A DNA stretch of 46,096 nt from Bacillus sp. FJAT-29790 (GCF_019039215.1 NZ_JAHNZZ010000001.1:903543-949638); one strand, 5' to 3'; shown: positions 26,455 through 35,442, numbered from the stretch's first letter. The notes: generated from the sequence alone by a model not told the origin. Made by a program: numbers and translations.

Positions 26455-26612
26455 ACTAATGGATGTGTTAGGACGAAGAAGAGTTAAATGATTTTAGAGT
26501 TGAAAACTTATTATTAGTTTTTCCATTAAAGAGCGCTTATATCAATTTTATTATTTCCGTTGTCTACTTGACAGGGGGCAGTTCAAATAAAAATTGCGCT
26601 CTTATTTATGTA
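26455..26612 (+). repeat. Composite intergenic repeat, A-type copy with long hairpin
   Basis: The head ATGGATGTGTTAGGACGAAG matches the first module of other copies. The hairpin part reads TCCATTAAAGAGCGC...GCGCTCTTA, with a further inner pairing CAATTTTATT/AATAAAAATTG and an insertion of about 40 bases in the loop, so the arms span 26529-26603. Confidence 0.65.
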
Positions 26613-26687
26613 TAGGCTTTAGTAAAGCTTAGTACATTCAATTGAGATTGTGAAAAAATGTGTTTAAACTAAAGCATGTAGTTTAGT

Positions 26688-27215
26688 TCAAAAAGAAGTT
26701 GATTTTTTTTTAGTAATTTCATCAAGAGCAAAAAAGATTATCGAGCAAATAATCGCAGGAATCAAAAAATTTGGGTCAATAAAGTATGTACCCAACCCAA
26801 ACCCAATATGGATTAATCCAGATAACCAGATTCGAAAATTGAAAAACTTCATTGAGATAAATTCGGCAATTAGTGAGACAGGTAAGCCATAAACAAAATT
26901 TCCAATTAAACTATAAAAAAGCACAATAATAAAAAGAAATAAATCTCCACTAAAATTAAATGATTGTTCCTCAATCAAAGAGATTAGAAAAGAGATTAGA
27001 AAAAATCCAATTGTAAAGGTTAATGATGAATAGAAAGCCACTTTAATTTTTCTGAATTTGTCTTTAAATAGATTCTCTCTAATAATAGGAAATAGAAACC
27101 CAATCGTTATGATAACAAGTAAAGTTTTAATTATTATAGGTGTAGTTGATAGAAGTAGTATTATTGAAAAAACAAGCACGGAGAAAACAAGAATGTAAGA
27201 ATTTCCTTTTATCAT
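26688..27215 (-). CDS. Hypothetical integral membrane protein
   Basis: A 175-residue, very hydrophobic protein with about five helices. It starts MIKGNSYILVFSVLVFSIIL and ends with a basic tail (EITKKKSTSF). I do not recognise it. The minus-strand ATG 27215 is preceded by GAGGTATCTA. No neighbour on this strand suggests a role. Confidence 0.6.
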   Translation of the reverse strand: MIKGNSYILVFSVLVFSIILLLSTTPIIIKTLLVIITIGFLFPIIRENLFKDKFRKIKVAFYSSLTFTIGFFLISFLISLIEEQSFNFSGDLFLFIIVLFYSLIGNFVYGLPVSLIAEFISMKFFNFRIWLSGLIHIGFGLGTYFIDPNFLIPAIICSIIFFALDEITKKKSTSF

Positions 27216-27320
27216 TAGATACCTCGGACCTTTTTAGTTTTATTGTACTATAACTCGAAGTTAGAAGAAATTAGATGTTTCTAGACAATAATTATTTCCA
27301 CAGAGTAAAACCTTCTTGAA

Positions 27321-27458
27321 TTACCGGGTGCGTTAGTTTAACAAGAATTATATAGTTTAGGATTGAGGAAAAAATAATTAAGTTATTCCATTAAAGAGCG
27401 TTTATCGGTAGCAAAGATAAGTGCTCTTTTTCAATTTTTGGGCGATACCGATGAATAA
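27321..27458 (+). repeat. Composite intergenic repeat, A-type copy
   Basis: GGTGCGTTAGTTTAACAAGA, then GTTATTCCATTAAAGAGCG, then a hairpin (AAAGAGCGTTTATC...GATAAGTGCTCTTTTT), then CAATTTTTGGGCG and a GATGAATAA tail. It aligns over its whole length with the copy at 22331-22460. Confidence 0.7.
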
Positions 27459-27584
27459 GGCATATAGAGATAAGTGGACAAGCAGAATAGTTCAATTATT
27501 TGCCGGCCTGAATATAAATGTAAATATAAAGGTGTAAAGGGCTTTTTTGCCGATGAACCGCCTTAAGTCCTTTGTTTACTTGCG

Positions 27585-27740
27585 ATGATTACATTACTGT
27601 TTGTACCTGAGAAGGTCACGCTGGGGGAATATCAAATAAATGTATTTATGTCTGTAGCGGGATTGGGCTCCGCTTTGATCTTATGGGGAACAAGTCTGGT
27701 AATCTGGTTATTAGCCAGAAAAATGTTAAAAGTATCATAA
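27585..27740 (+). CDS. Possible small membrane peptide or gene fragment
   Basis: ATG 27585 to TAA at 27740 gives 51 residues with one clear helix (SVAGLGSALILWGTSLVIWL) and a basic tail. No good ribosome site is present and the open frame extends only a few codons upstream, so it may be the 3' end of a lost membrane gene. It lies 75 bases before the DUF3995-like gene. Confidence 0.3.
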   Translation: MITLLFVPEKVTLGEYQINVFMSVAGLGSALILWGTSLVIWLLARKMLKVS

Positions 27741-27814
27741 CGTAAGAAGTAGATCAAGTGTTAAGTACAAGTTCTTACACAAAGGGTCTTAGGACACTGT
27801 TGAGGTGATCGTTA

Positions 27815-28396
27815 GTGGATACGAATTTGTCGTCAAAACCACCGCAATCAAAATCGTCCTTTTGGGCGGGGATCGCTGTTTTTGTATGGTCCATTGCTTA
27901 TATGTTGCCACACCTATATTGGGCTTTAGGCGGAAGAATGGGGCTGTTCCTACTAAAACCCAGCGTGGCTGTATCTTCTCAGTTTCAACTAATTAATTGG
28001 GTTGCTACACCAATCTTTATTGCTGCAGGACTCGTAGGTCTTGGTTTCATTTATTTAGGCAATAGGAAAATTCTGCGCTTATTGTTGCTTTCCATTTCCG
28101 TGTTAGGGTGTTCGATAGCCACTGCTCATGGTATTTTTGGCATTATCTATCGTGGCTTGCAAATCACAGGTGTGATTGGCTTGGAGAATGGGACATTTGA
28201 TATCCATGATGATATGTACGTGGTGTGGGATCTGGTCATTTTCGAACCGTGGTTTTTGATTGAAGGCATTTTATTTGCTATTGCAGGATGGTCTCAACTG
28301 AAAAGAGCGCGGAGCAGGAAAGTTTGGCTTGCTGTGTGCATGCTTGGTACCACCGTTGGGTTGGTCACAGGGTTACTGGGTGTGCGATTTGCGTAG
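27815..28396 (+). CDS. DUF3995-like membrane protein
   Basis: A 193-residue protein with about five helices. The first helix ends in AYMLPHLYWALGGRMG, and the HxYWALGG pattern there is the hallmark of DUF3995, a family of unknown function common in bacilli. A second helix region carries ATAHGIFGIIYRGLQ. It starts at GTG 27815, with GAGGTGA six bases upstream. The protein is longer than typical DUF3995 members. An integrase remnant follows directly. Confidence 0.65.
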   Translation: MDTNLSSKPPQSKSSFWAGIAVFVWSIAYMLPHLYWALGGRMGLFLLKPSVAVSSQFQLINWVATPIFIAAGLVGLGFIYLGNRKILRLLLLSISVLGCSIATAHGIFGIIYRGLQITGVIGLENGTFDIHDDMYVVWDLVIFEPWFLIEGILFAIAGWSQLKRARSRKVWLAVCMLGTTVGLVTGLLGVRFA

Positions 28397-28414
28397 TTTA
28401 TGTGTTATAGATAG

Positions 28415-28775
28415 ACGAGTACAGCAAGGCGGTAAAGTAATTTTTGTAGAGAGACGGAAGATAAATCGTGGAATTCAGGCATGGGAAAGGAGTCCCCTAA
28501 GTATAGTGATAAGTTACTGAAACTGTTAATATCGAGAAAAACGGAAAGAAGGCCAAACAGGCGTATGAGTATTGATAATCTGAGATATATTATCAAACGC
28601 GTATCAAATCGAGCTGGGATAAAAAAGAGTATAAATCCTCATCAATTACGACACAGCTATGCTATACATATGATTAATAACGGTGCGCTACTTGAAGTGA
28701 TTCAGAACTTGGTCATGAGAAGAGTGAGACCACAAAAATATATGCTCAACTAAGTGGAAATTGAGACACGATTTT
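28415..28775 (+). pseudogene. Degraded tyrosine recombinase (integrase) C-terminus
   Basis: An open stretch from 28481 gives RRMSIDNLRYIIKRVSNRAG and then INPHQLRHSYAIHMINNGA, the HxxR box of phage-type integrases. A single-base shift near 28713 then gives GHEKSETTKIYAQLSG, containing the histidine and the catalytic tyrosine. Further fragments lie upstream to about 28415 (GGKVIFVERRK). The N-terminal half is absent. Such remnants often mark the edge of a former mobile island, and here it adjoins the DUF3995 gene. Confidence 0.8.
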
Positions 28776-28819
28776 TATAGTAAATATTTTTGAAAGATTT
28801 ATAAATTAAACTTTATTCG

Positions 28820-28882
28820 AAATCGAGGCGCGCATATAAAAATGCGTGTCTTTTTGTTATCGGGCCAAATAATTGAATAACA
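28820..28882 (+). repeat. Composite intergenic repeat, short A-type copy
   Basis: GCGCGCAT pairs with ATGCGTGTC, followed by TTTTTGTTATCGGGCCAAAT and ATTGAATAA, the same hairpin, T run, GGGCC and TTGAATAA order as other copies. Confidence 0.6.
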
Positions 28883-29082
28883 CTTGGAAGTTGATTTGGA
28901 TATTAATATATTAATTGTTAGAGATCGTGAAAGAAAGTACTAAAAAGTAACTAGCAGATAACTTTAAAAATACGCAATTTTATCAGCATGATTGTCCCAT
29001 ACGAAAAATCTCCCGTAAGCATATAGTAATTTAGGTAAAAGCTAGTTTTTTACTTAAAATATGTTATTAAAAGGGTGATAAA

Positions 29083-30129
29083 ATGGAAAATCAAAAAGAA
29101 GAAGACAGATGCTTCAAGTGCGATTTTCTCTACATTGGTGACGCCTTCGACGACACTGTGAAGACTTTCGACCCGGAAACTGGGAAGTTCCTTGGCACTT
29201 TTGTTCCGCCAAATAGTGGAAACTTGCATGGTCCCCGGGGACTTATCATTAACCATAAGGGCAATCTCGTTGTTTCGAACCAGAAGGTCGGGCAGCCAGA
29301 GAATGGTGACGTATTGAAATTTATTGGACAAACCGGGGCGTTATTGGGTGAACTCGTCCGTTCAGCCGAACCAGGATCTCCGTTAGCACCGCGGGGCATT
29401 GTCCTCTCTAATAATAATGTCCTGTTTGTGGCTGATATTGGTGACTTTTTTATTAAAGATGACGTGCCGGTAGACGTACCGGGAGCAGTACGGAAATATA
29501 ATGGCACCTCGGGGGTGTTTCTTGGCAACCTCAACCACTCTGGCTTCAGCCCTTTCCACCCCCGCGGATTGGTCTTCGGTCCTGACGGCTTGCTTTATGT
29601 CTCCGTCGTAGACCTTTCAGATCCGAATAAAGGATGGGTGCTGCGCTTCAACTTGAAATCAGGGGGATACGATTTGTTCATTGTGAGCGATAACAAGAAC
29701 AACCTCCATCGTCCCGAAGGCTTGGTCTTCGGTCCTGACGGCAACCTCTATGTCACCAGTTTTAAAAACCTTGATGATCCTAATGACACTGACAAAATTC
29801 TGATCTTTGACGGTAAAACGGGTAAGTTTCTCGACAAGATTGACCTCTATGCTCCGGGAAAACCGCGTGCCTTCGCACAGGCACTTCTTTTTGGACCGGA
29901 TGGAAAATTGTTTGTCCCTATTACGGGCCCGTTCGACAATGTTACCGGGGCTCCTACTGGCAAATTTACCGGTTCAGTACGGCGTTACAATGTCCATACA
30001 AAGAAATTCAAGGAAATTGTGCTTCCTTATAAAAAGTGTGGACCATTAGGGGTGCCGTGGTACCTGACGTTTGGCAAAACGAATCCCAAGACGCTGGTTT
30101 ACCAGCACGATCGGGATGACACGTGCTAA
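29083..30129 (+). CDS. NHL-type beta-propeller protein
   Basis: A 348-residue protein built of six similar blades. The recurring signature is GLxFGPDGxLYVS, seen as LVFGPDGLLYVS, LVFGPDGNLYVT and LLFGPDGKLFVP, with two earlier blades having PRGLIINHKGNLVVS and PRGIVLSNNNVLFVA. No signal peptide or membrane helix is present, although a CFKC pair sits near the N-terminus. The base composition is clearly more GC-rich than the neighbours, suggesting transfer. NHL propellers bind ligands, RNA or proteins, and no catalytic residue is visible. GGGTGATAA precedes ATG 29083. Function is unknown. Confidence 0.8.
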   Translation: MENQKEEDRCFKCDFLYIGDAFDDTVKTFDPETGKFLGTFVPPNSGNLHGPRGLIINHKGNLVVSNQKVGQPENGDVLKFIGQTGALLGELVRSAEPGSPLAPRGIVLSNNNVLFVADIGDFFIKDDVPVDVPGAVRKYNGTSGVFLGNLNHSGFSPFHPRGLVFGPDGLLYVSVVDLSDPNKGWVLRFNLKSGGYDLFIVSDNKNNLHRPEGLVFGPDGNLYVTSFKNLDDPNDTDKILIFDGKTGKFLDKIDLYAPGKPRAFAQALLFGPDGKLFVPITGPFDNVTGAPTGKFTGSVRRYNVHTKKFKEIVLPYKKCGPLGVPWYLTFGKTNPKTLVYQHDRDDTC

Positions 30130-30136
30130 TCATCAG

Positions 30137-30165
30137 ACGGAAGCTCTTCTTAAGCTTCCGTTTGC
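30137..30165 (+). terminator. Terminator after the propeller gene
   Basis: ACGGAAGC pairs with GCTTCCGT, followed by TTGC, eight bases after the stop. Confidence 0.7.
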
Positions 30166-30214
30166 ACATTAGCCAAATCAGTGGCAACTATGTTGTGTAA
30201 TAAGACTCTATATC

Positions 30215-30253
30215 AAAAGGTTAATCAGAGAAATAAAATCTGGCTGACCTTTT
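30215..30253. repeat. Hairpin repeat, copy 2
   Basis: AAAAGGTTAATCAGA pairs with TCTGGCTGACCTTTT. The arms match those of the copies at 24-54 and 39591-39623, including the CTGGCTGACCTT arm exactly. Confidence 0.65.
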
Positions 30254-30506
30254 GGTTTATTAAATTATGCCTTTATGGTGTAGTTCAATTCGATACATAA
30301 TCATCTATTGACGGAAATACTGCTATGGTTGGGTTATATGACTATGAAACGAGGAACAATTATATTAACATCTATGTTAGTAAATCCTTGCAGTTAATAT
30401 ACTTTTCTACTTCTAAATAACTTTGTGTTACTTTTTCGGAAGAAAGGATATTAGGCCTTCTTTGTAGATGGAAATTACTAATAATGAAAACAAAAAGGAG
30501 AAACAT

Positions 30507-30779
30507 ATGTGCCGAAACATTAGAACATTATTTAATTTCAACCCACCAGCTACCGATGAAGAGATTCATGCAGCATCTCTTCAGTACGTCAGAAAGATAA
30601 CGGGCTATAACAAGCCCTCAAAGGCGAACGAGGAGGCGTTTAATCGTGCAGTTAATGAGATAGCAATGGTTTCTAGGAACTTAATGAATACGCTGGAAAC
30701 CAGTGCCGAGCCTCGCAATCGTGAGGTCGAAGCTGAGCGTGCTCGTACCAGAGCAGCTAAAAGGTTTGGTACGAATTAG
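30507..30779 (+). CDS. DUF2277 family protein
   Basis: A 90-residue protein recognisable as DUF2277 from its head MCRNIRTLFNFNPPATDEEI and the motif LQYVRKITGYNKPSKANEEA, ending with the basic AARAAKRF-like helix. ATG 30507 follows AAAGGAG; an in-frame start at 30468 would give a spurious leader. The family is widespread, small and uncharacterised; the CRN near the start is conserved. No partner gene is adjacent. Confidence 0.88.
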   Translation: MCRNIRTLFNFNPPATDEEIHAASLQYVRKITGYNKPSKANEEAFNRAVNEIAMVSRNLMNTLETSAEPRNREVEAERARTRAAKRFGTN

Positions 30780-30861
30780 TGATGACTTAAGATTAGAAAT
30801 GAAATTAAAGAAATTGTATTTATATTTTCAATTCATCATTGTTCATTAAACCAGCTAATTA

Positions 30862-30930
30862 GAATATGGATGCGTTAATGGTAATTTGACTTGAATCAGC
30901 AGTTTTAGTCGCTCTTTGCTAAAGGGGAAG
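30862..30930 (+). repeat. Degenerate composite-repeat copy
   Basis: GGATGCGTTAATGGTAATTT and later GTCGCTCTTTGCTAAAGGGG follow the order of the composite repeat (head, hairpin arm, TAAAGGG), but much diverged. Confidence 0.4.
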
Positions 30931-31018
30931 GTTGGTTGAAGAAGGATTTTGTGTTTATTTCTTGAATTTCTATTTTAATCGAAAAATTAATGAAATTAGA
31001 GGAGTGAGGAAGAAAATT

Positions 31019-31369
31019 ATGATGATAAAAGGTTTCGGGGGAATATTTTGGAGGACTAAAAATCTAGATGCTATAAAAAAATGGTACAGTGAAGTGTTGA
31101 AGATTGAAATAGAAAATTGGAATGGGACTATTATTAAACCCCATTCAGGAAATGAAACTATCTTTTCTTTCTTTACTGAAGATGATAGTTATTTCCCGAC
31201 AGAACAGGAAGTGATGTTAAATTTCCAAGTTTATAATCTAAACGAAACTATTAAGCATCTTGAACAAATTGGTGTACCTCTTGTAAAGGAAAAAGAGATA
31301 AGTGAATTTGGTAATTTTATTTGGATTGAAGATCCTGAGGGTAGACTGGTTGAGCTATGGGAGAAATAA
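31019..31369 (+). CDS. VOC-family protein (glyoxalase/bleomycin-resistance fold)
   Basis: A 116-residue VOC protein. It starts MMIKGFGGIFWRTKNLDAIK, with the family beta-alpha pattern and the usual KWYSEVLKIE, and ends FIWIEDPEGRLVELWEK, the final strand with the metal-ligand glutamate region. Start ATG 31019 (or 31022) has GGAGTGAGGA upstream; earlier in-frame starts would add an unlikely leader. It is a stand-alone gene, followed by a composite repeat. Substrate is unknown; the closest relatives by eye are the glyoxalase-like proteins of bacilli. Confidence 0.88.
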   Translation: MMIKGFGGIFWRTKNLDAIKKWYSEVLKIEIENWNGTIIKPHSGNETIFSFFTEDDSYFPTEQEVMLNFQVYNLNETIKHLEQIGVPLVKEKEISEFGNFIWIEDPEGRLVELWEK

Positions 31370-31390
31370 CGAGCTGTAATTAATCATATT

Positions 31391-31530
31391 TTGTTGAACA
31401 AACAGGTGCGTTATCACAATAAGAAATAGTGTTGAAGTATTGATTCTTTATTTTAAGATCTTCAACAATCAGACGCTATCCTTGAGAAAGGGTAGCGTTC
31501 TTTTACGTATAAGGGCCGGATTACGGAACA
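31391..31530 (+). repeat. Composite intergenic repeat, A-type copy
   Basis: The head TTGTTGAACAAACAGGTGCG, a spacer, TCTTCAACAATCAGACGC, the hairpin (GACGCTATCC...GGGTAGCGTTC), TTTTACGTATAAGGGCCGGA and ACGGAACAA occur in order. The B-type core follows 60 bases on (31579), so this is the most complete A+B copy in the window. Confidence 0.7.
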
Positions 31531-31578
31531 AAACCTTTTAAGAAAAATGGGTATTTACGTTAATATTTAGAAGAGCTG

Positions 31579-31620
31579 GTGAGGAAATGTACTTAAAGTA
31601 ACGGAGCGGAATAGTTGAAT
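31579..31620 (+). repeat. B-type repeat (TACTTAAAGTA), copy 2
   Basis: GTGAGGAAATG then TACTTAAAGTAACGGAGCGG and AATAGTTGAATGAGAAT, 124 bases before the beta-lactamase-like start. Confidence 0.75.
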
Positions 31621-31743
31621 GAGAATAATGCTATAAGTATTATGGTTATAAGTATTGAGGTTGTGAATATTGAAAGATTTACTTTTTGGAAAATTGAAGA
31701 TAAAAGTAAAAGATCCTTTATGAATGAGAGGGGGCTATTATAA

Positions 31744-32776
31744 TTGTTAACAACAATTGAGCCATCATTTGTTGATGAATTAGTGTCATCTGCAGTATCA
31801 AAGAAAAACATATATGGTGCTGTATTATGTGTCGAAAATGGAGGTAACTCTTTATCGCTCTTATACGGAGCTGGGAATCTGACTACAGATAGACCATATT
31901 TTATCGCAAGTGTAACAAAATTATACGTCACGGCTGTCTTACTAAAATTAAGATCAGAAAGCTGTCTGAATCTCCAAGATAAAATCTCCGAATATTTTTC
32001 TGATGAAATTCTACATGAACTCCACCTATTTAAAGGCATAGAACACTCCAAAGATATAACAATCAAATATTTAATGTCCAATACATCAGGAATACCTGAT
32101 TACTTTTCCTCTGTTGTGATTAGGGAATTAACAGCAGGAATAGATCAGAGTTGGGGCTTTGAAAGAACAATAGCAAGTGTAAAACAAAAGAAACCAAAAT
32201 TTGCTCCTGGTAAAAAGGCTCAATACTCTGATACAAATTATCAGCTATTAGGAAAGATTATTGAAACGATAACAAAAAAAGATATCCATACGGTTTTCAA
32301 GGAATTTATTTTTTGATGAACTAAAATTAGATGATACGTACTTATATGAAGACGTGAATGATAAACGACCAGCCTCTATCTATTACAAAGATAAGGAAAT
32401 CTACTTACCCAAATATATGTCATCAATAGGACTAGAAGGAGGCATTGTATCGACAGCGAAGGAATCTATGATATTTTTAAAGGCATTTATCAATGGACAT
32501 TTCTTTCCAAAAGAATATTTCAATGAGCTTAAAGATTGGAAATTTCTTTTTGGTCCGGGATTATTCTTTTATGGTGTTGGGATTGCAAATCAACCCATAT
32601 CTATTAAAGAATTAAAAAATGGATTAATTGGATATTGGGGGCAGACAGGTGCTTTTTCATTTTACCATCCAAAGACTGATCTATATCTTACAGGAACGGT
32701 CAATCAGTTTTACGGGCATAGTGTCGCAGCAAAGATGATGGTGAAAATAATCAAAAATGTAAAAATAACAGAATAA
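31744..32776 (+). pseudogene. Frameshifted serine beta-lactamase-family gene (class C-like fold)
   Basis: Two frames together encode a protein of about 340 residues. The first part (31744-32316) carries the SxxK nucleophile motif in IASVTKLYVTAVLL and the tyrosine motif in AQYSDTNYQLLGKI. The second (about 32317-32776) continues with DELKLDDTYLY and contains GYWGQTGAFSF, the HTG-like third motif. They join in a T tract near 32310: removing one T from ATTTTTTGATG restores a single frame. The TTG start at 31744 has GAGAGGGGG upstream. It resembles secreted esterase/D-aminopeptidase relatives, though no signal peptide is visible. A sequencing error in the homopolymer is possible. Confidence 0.85.
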
Positions 32777-32815
32777 GTCTATTTTCGGAAAAACAGACGA
32801 AATTTGGGGATAGGT

Positions 32816-32855
32816 TGTGAAGTATTGTACTTAAAGTAACGTTGCAGGTTTATCT
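32816..32855 (+). repeat. B-type repeat (TACTTAAAGTA), copy 3
   Basis: GTGAAGTATTG then TACTTAAAGTAACGTTGCAG and GTTTATC, 40 bases after the beta-lactamase-like stop. Confidence 0.75.
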
Positions 32856-32865
32856 AAGAAGGATA

Positions 32866-32898
32866 AAGCAGACTGCTTAAATAGCAGTCTACTTTTTT
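32866..32898. terminator. Terminator between the converging lactamase and mscS genes
   Basis: GCAGACTGC pairs with GCAGTCTAC (one mismatch), followed by TTTTTT on the plus strand. Confidence 0.75.
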
Positions 32899-33020
32899 GA
32901 AGAAAGGAATTCATAAACTATAAACCTTCTGCAGCAATTGCTTTTCCAACGGTATTTGCATCTTATTTTCTTTAAAGATTCGTATATTTCCGGGTTTAAA
33001 AGGATTCGATGTTCTGTTTA

Positions 33021-33866
33021 CTAGGAAACTTGAGAAACACCAGCCATCTTAGCTTCCAATTCCCCGCTCTCTGCCATCATCAAGTCGTTCTTGTAGGCAG
33101 CTATTGCCAGTTCATACCTCACTTTTTTGCCTGCTTCCGTGAAATCCGCTTCCTTCACAAGACCTGATATTGAATACCGGTGACCCCTGAAATCCACGTT
33201 CAGTTCAGTGATTTGGTTGAATTTGAAACTCTCCACGGGAACGCCGTTCTCATCCTTCAACAGGTATTCACCGTATTTCTCGTTGCATGTTTGTTCCACT
33301 TCCTCCATAACCTTGAAGGCATCGTCCGGATTTTGCATATAGTTAAGGACAAGGCTTTCGTTCACCCGGCGCATTCTCCGGTTCCCGTTCTGAAGTTCCG
33401 TGATGCTACTATATGAGATCGTATAAAGGTATCCGTCATACTGGCGGATCTTCAGGTGGCGTATGCTGATTTCCTCGATTTTCCCCTGACGATTTCCATT
33501 GATAATGACATAATCCCCGTGTTGGATCTGGCGCTCAAACAAGTAGGTCATCCCCATAATGTAATCCCGGATGATATGCTGGAGGATCAATGCAAAGGCA
33601 CCTGCCAAAACGACCGAACCAGTGAAAAGCTTTGCCAGGTTGAAGAAATGGCTAAGCACATAAATAAAGAAGAACACCAGTCCCAATACCTTTGTCACCT
33701 GGCTAGCGAATTGCTTAAATGTCTCTTCCCGCTTTTCGTCCAAGATGTTCGTTTTTGCAAAGAAAAGATTGATGGATTTGCGGATTAAATAAACCGTGAG
33801 TATAATCAGCACTGCCACCGTTATAATTTTTATGGGCAACTGCTGGAACATCCCCGAGAAAAACAT
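33021..33866 (-). CDS. Mechanosensitive channel, MscS family
   Basis: A 281-residue MscS-like protein. It has three predicted N-terminal helices, the last containing the pore-lining pattern GSVVLAGAFALILQHIIRDY, then the cytoplasmic beta domain starting GDYVIINGNRQGKIEEISIR, and a vestibule domain ending near GVSQVS. The start at ATG 33866 has AGTGGGAG nine bases upstream on the minus strand, while the longer start at 33956 gives a hydrophobic leader without a ribosome site. It releases solutes during osmotic down-shock. Base composition is somewhat more GC-rich than the neighbours. Confidence 0.9.
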   Translation of the reverse strand: MFFSGMFQQLPIKIITVAVLIILTVYLIRKSINLFFAKTNILDEKREETFKQFASQVTKVLGLVFFFIYVLSHFFNLAKLFTGSVVLAGAFALILQHIIRDYIMGMTYLFERQIQHGDYVIINGNRQGKIEEISIRHLKIRQYDGYLYTISYSSITELQNGNRRMRRVNESLVLNYMQNPDDAFKVMEEVEQTCNEKYGEYLLKDENGVPVESFKFNQITELNVDFRGHRYSISGLVKEADFTEAGKKVRYELAIAAYKNDLMMAESGELEAKMAGVSQVS

Positions 33867-34123
33867 CCTATCAACTCCCACTTTTATTACACTATACAAA
33901 AGGAATGTGGATAAGGAGAAAAACCTTACCTTCCCAACAAACCTTAACAATAGCATGATTCCATAATTAAAAAAACCCTCTTTGTGCTTATTGAGGAACG
34001 ATTATATTGCCAATAATGTTTTTCCGCTGCTAAATGGATATTAAAAGATATAGCGATAACGGTCAATGAGGGAATTGAAACTTAATATTACTAAAAGCGT
34101 AATAAAGATACAAATAAAGAATT

Positions 34124-34160
34124 TGAAGAAATGTACTTAAAGTAAGGGCTGATTAGTTGA
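34124..34160 (+). repeat. B-type repeat (TACTTAAAGTA), copy 4
   Basis: GAAGAAATG then TACTTAAAGTAAGGGCTGAT and TAGTTGAAGA, 79 bases before the alpha/beta hydrolase start. Confidence 0.75.
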
Positions 34161-34226
34161 AGATGGAGTGTTGAAATTGTTAAATTTTAACTAACTGATA
34201 GTTGGCTAATGAGAGGAATGGAGTAA

Positions 34227-34952
34227 ATGACTAAAGACATGTTTGTGAAAATAAGTGATTGTAAACTATATGCTAAATTGGTGGGAGAAAATAACGGAAA
34301 ACCAACAGTCATAATGGACGCAGGATATGGGGATTTTTCCAAGGCGTGGGATTCAGTAATTGGGGATATTTCAAAGCTCTCTAATGTTCTAATTTATGAT
34401 AGAGCAGGACTTGGTAAAAGTGAAACAAGTTCTAACCCCAGAATCAGCCGTGAGATGGTAAAAGAATTAAAGGAACTTCTTATTGAAGCCAATATTAAAC
34501 CTCCTTACATATTAGTCGGTCATTCATTTGGTGGAGTTAATATGCGGATGTATGCAACTGAATATCATAATGAAGTTTGTGGACTTGTCTTGGTTGACTC
34601 TACGCCTGAAGATTACAGAGAAAGATTTCTCCCAACAATGTCACAGGATTTTCAACAAGCATACAACAAGCAATTCGTTTATGAAGGCAATTATGATGAA
34701 TTTATGAAAAGCCTAAAGCAGTTAAAAGAAACCAGACTTAAATTAAATGTCCCATTAATTGTTCTTTCAGCTGGTAAGAAAGCTCATTATTCAAAGGAAT
34801 CACAAGAGTTATGGAATGAAATGCAGAGGGAGATTCTTGAAATATCCTCAAATGGTGAATTGGTGATTGCTAAAAACAGTGCTCATTATATACAAAATGA
34901 TGAACCAGAAGTGGTAGTCAGTGCGATAAAAAAGCTGATTGACATTATTTAA
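34227..34952 (+). CDS. Alpha/beta hydrolase
   Basis: A 241-residue alpha/beta-hydrolase-fold protein. The nucleophile elbow is GHSFGG, the acid lies in LVDSTPE or the later LIVLSAGKK region, and the histidine is in NSAHYIQNDEPE. The oxyanion region reads MDAGYGD near residue 32. Start ATG 34227 has GAGAGGAATGGAG upstream. No lid domain or signal peptide is evident; the protein is a typical small cytoplasmic esterase or lactonase of unknown substrate. It is bracketed by the B-type repeat before it and an A-type repeat after it. Confidence 0.88.
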   Translation: MTKDMFVKISDCKLYAKLVGENNGKPTVIMDAGYGDFSKAWDSVIGDISKLSNVLIYDRAGLGKSETSSNPRISREMVKELKELLIEANIKPPYILVGHSFGGVNMRMYATEYHNEVCGLVLVDSTPEDYRERFLPTMSQDFQQAYNKQFVYEGNYDEFMKSLKQLKETRLKLNVPLIVLSAGKKAHYSKESQELWNEMQREILEISSNGELVIAKNSAHYIQNDEPEVVVSAIKKLIDII

Positions 34953-34979
34953 GATTAGATTGTGAAGGATTATTCTTAA

Positions 34980-35070
34980 ACTATGGTGTGTTAGTTTATT
35001 AAGTGATTTTATGAGAGAGGTCAGAATTAATTATTCCAATAAAGGGCCATTTTGTTGAATAAGTAGGGTA
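34980..35070 (+). repeat. Composite intergenic repeat, A-type copy
   Basis: ATGGTGTGTTAGTTTATTAA, then TTATTCCAATAAAGGGCCAT and TTTGTTGAATAAG, the head and tail modules of the family with the hairpin part lost. Confidence 0.65.
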
Positions 35071-35442
35071 ATACAGATGGGAATTTTCTTATGTTGAATT
35101 TTTAAGTAACATGATAGTTCGATGAAGGAACCATTACACCAGTAGGTATGATAATCGTAATAGTTACCGGACTTAAGCGTGTTTTTGTAAAGAATGATCT
35201 CCATTCAGAATTAGGATCTTAATCTTCAAATATTTTAACAGGAAAATAGGATGTTGTAGTCTTGAAGAATATGGTTTGCCATGAGGTGAACAAGAAACAA
35301 TGAACATGGGATTATAGCATAGTTTGACATCAAGTTTCTATACATTAAATCAAAATTCAGCAATGCAAAACAATGGAATAGAATCAATTATCAAAAAGAT
35401 AGGTAGTGCAACAAAAAAAATTTCTCATTCGTTCGTTTCCGA
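35071..35442. other. Gap upstream of the oxidoreductase operon
   Basis: I see no gene. The stretch has scattered protein-like fragments (near 35150, ITPVGMIIVIVTGLKRVFV) that may be a remnant, but it is too broken to name. Confidence 0.35.

Noticed and set aside
29130..29534. Minus-strand frame of 134 codons inside the propeller gene
   Set aside because: The plus strand has regular blade repeats; the minus frame is proline/arginine/serine-rich and is a by-product of the higher GC content.
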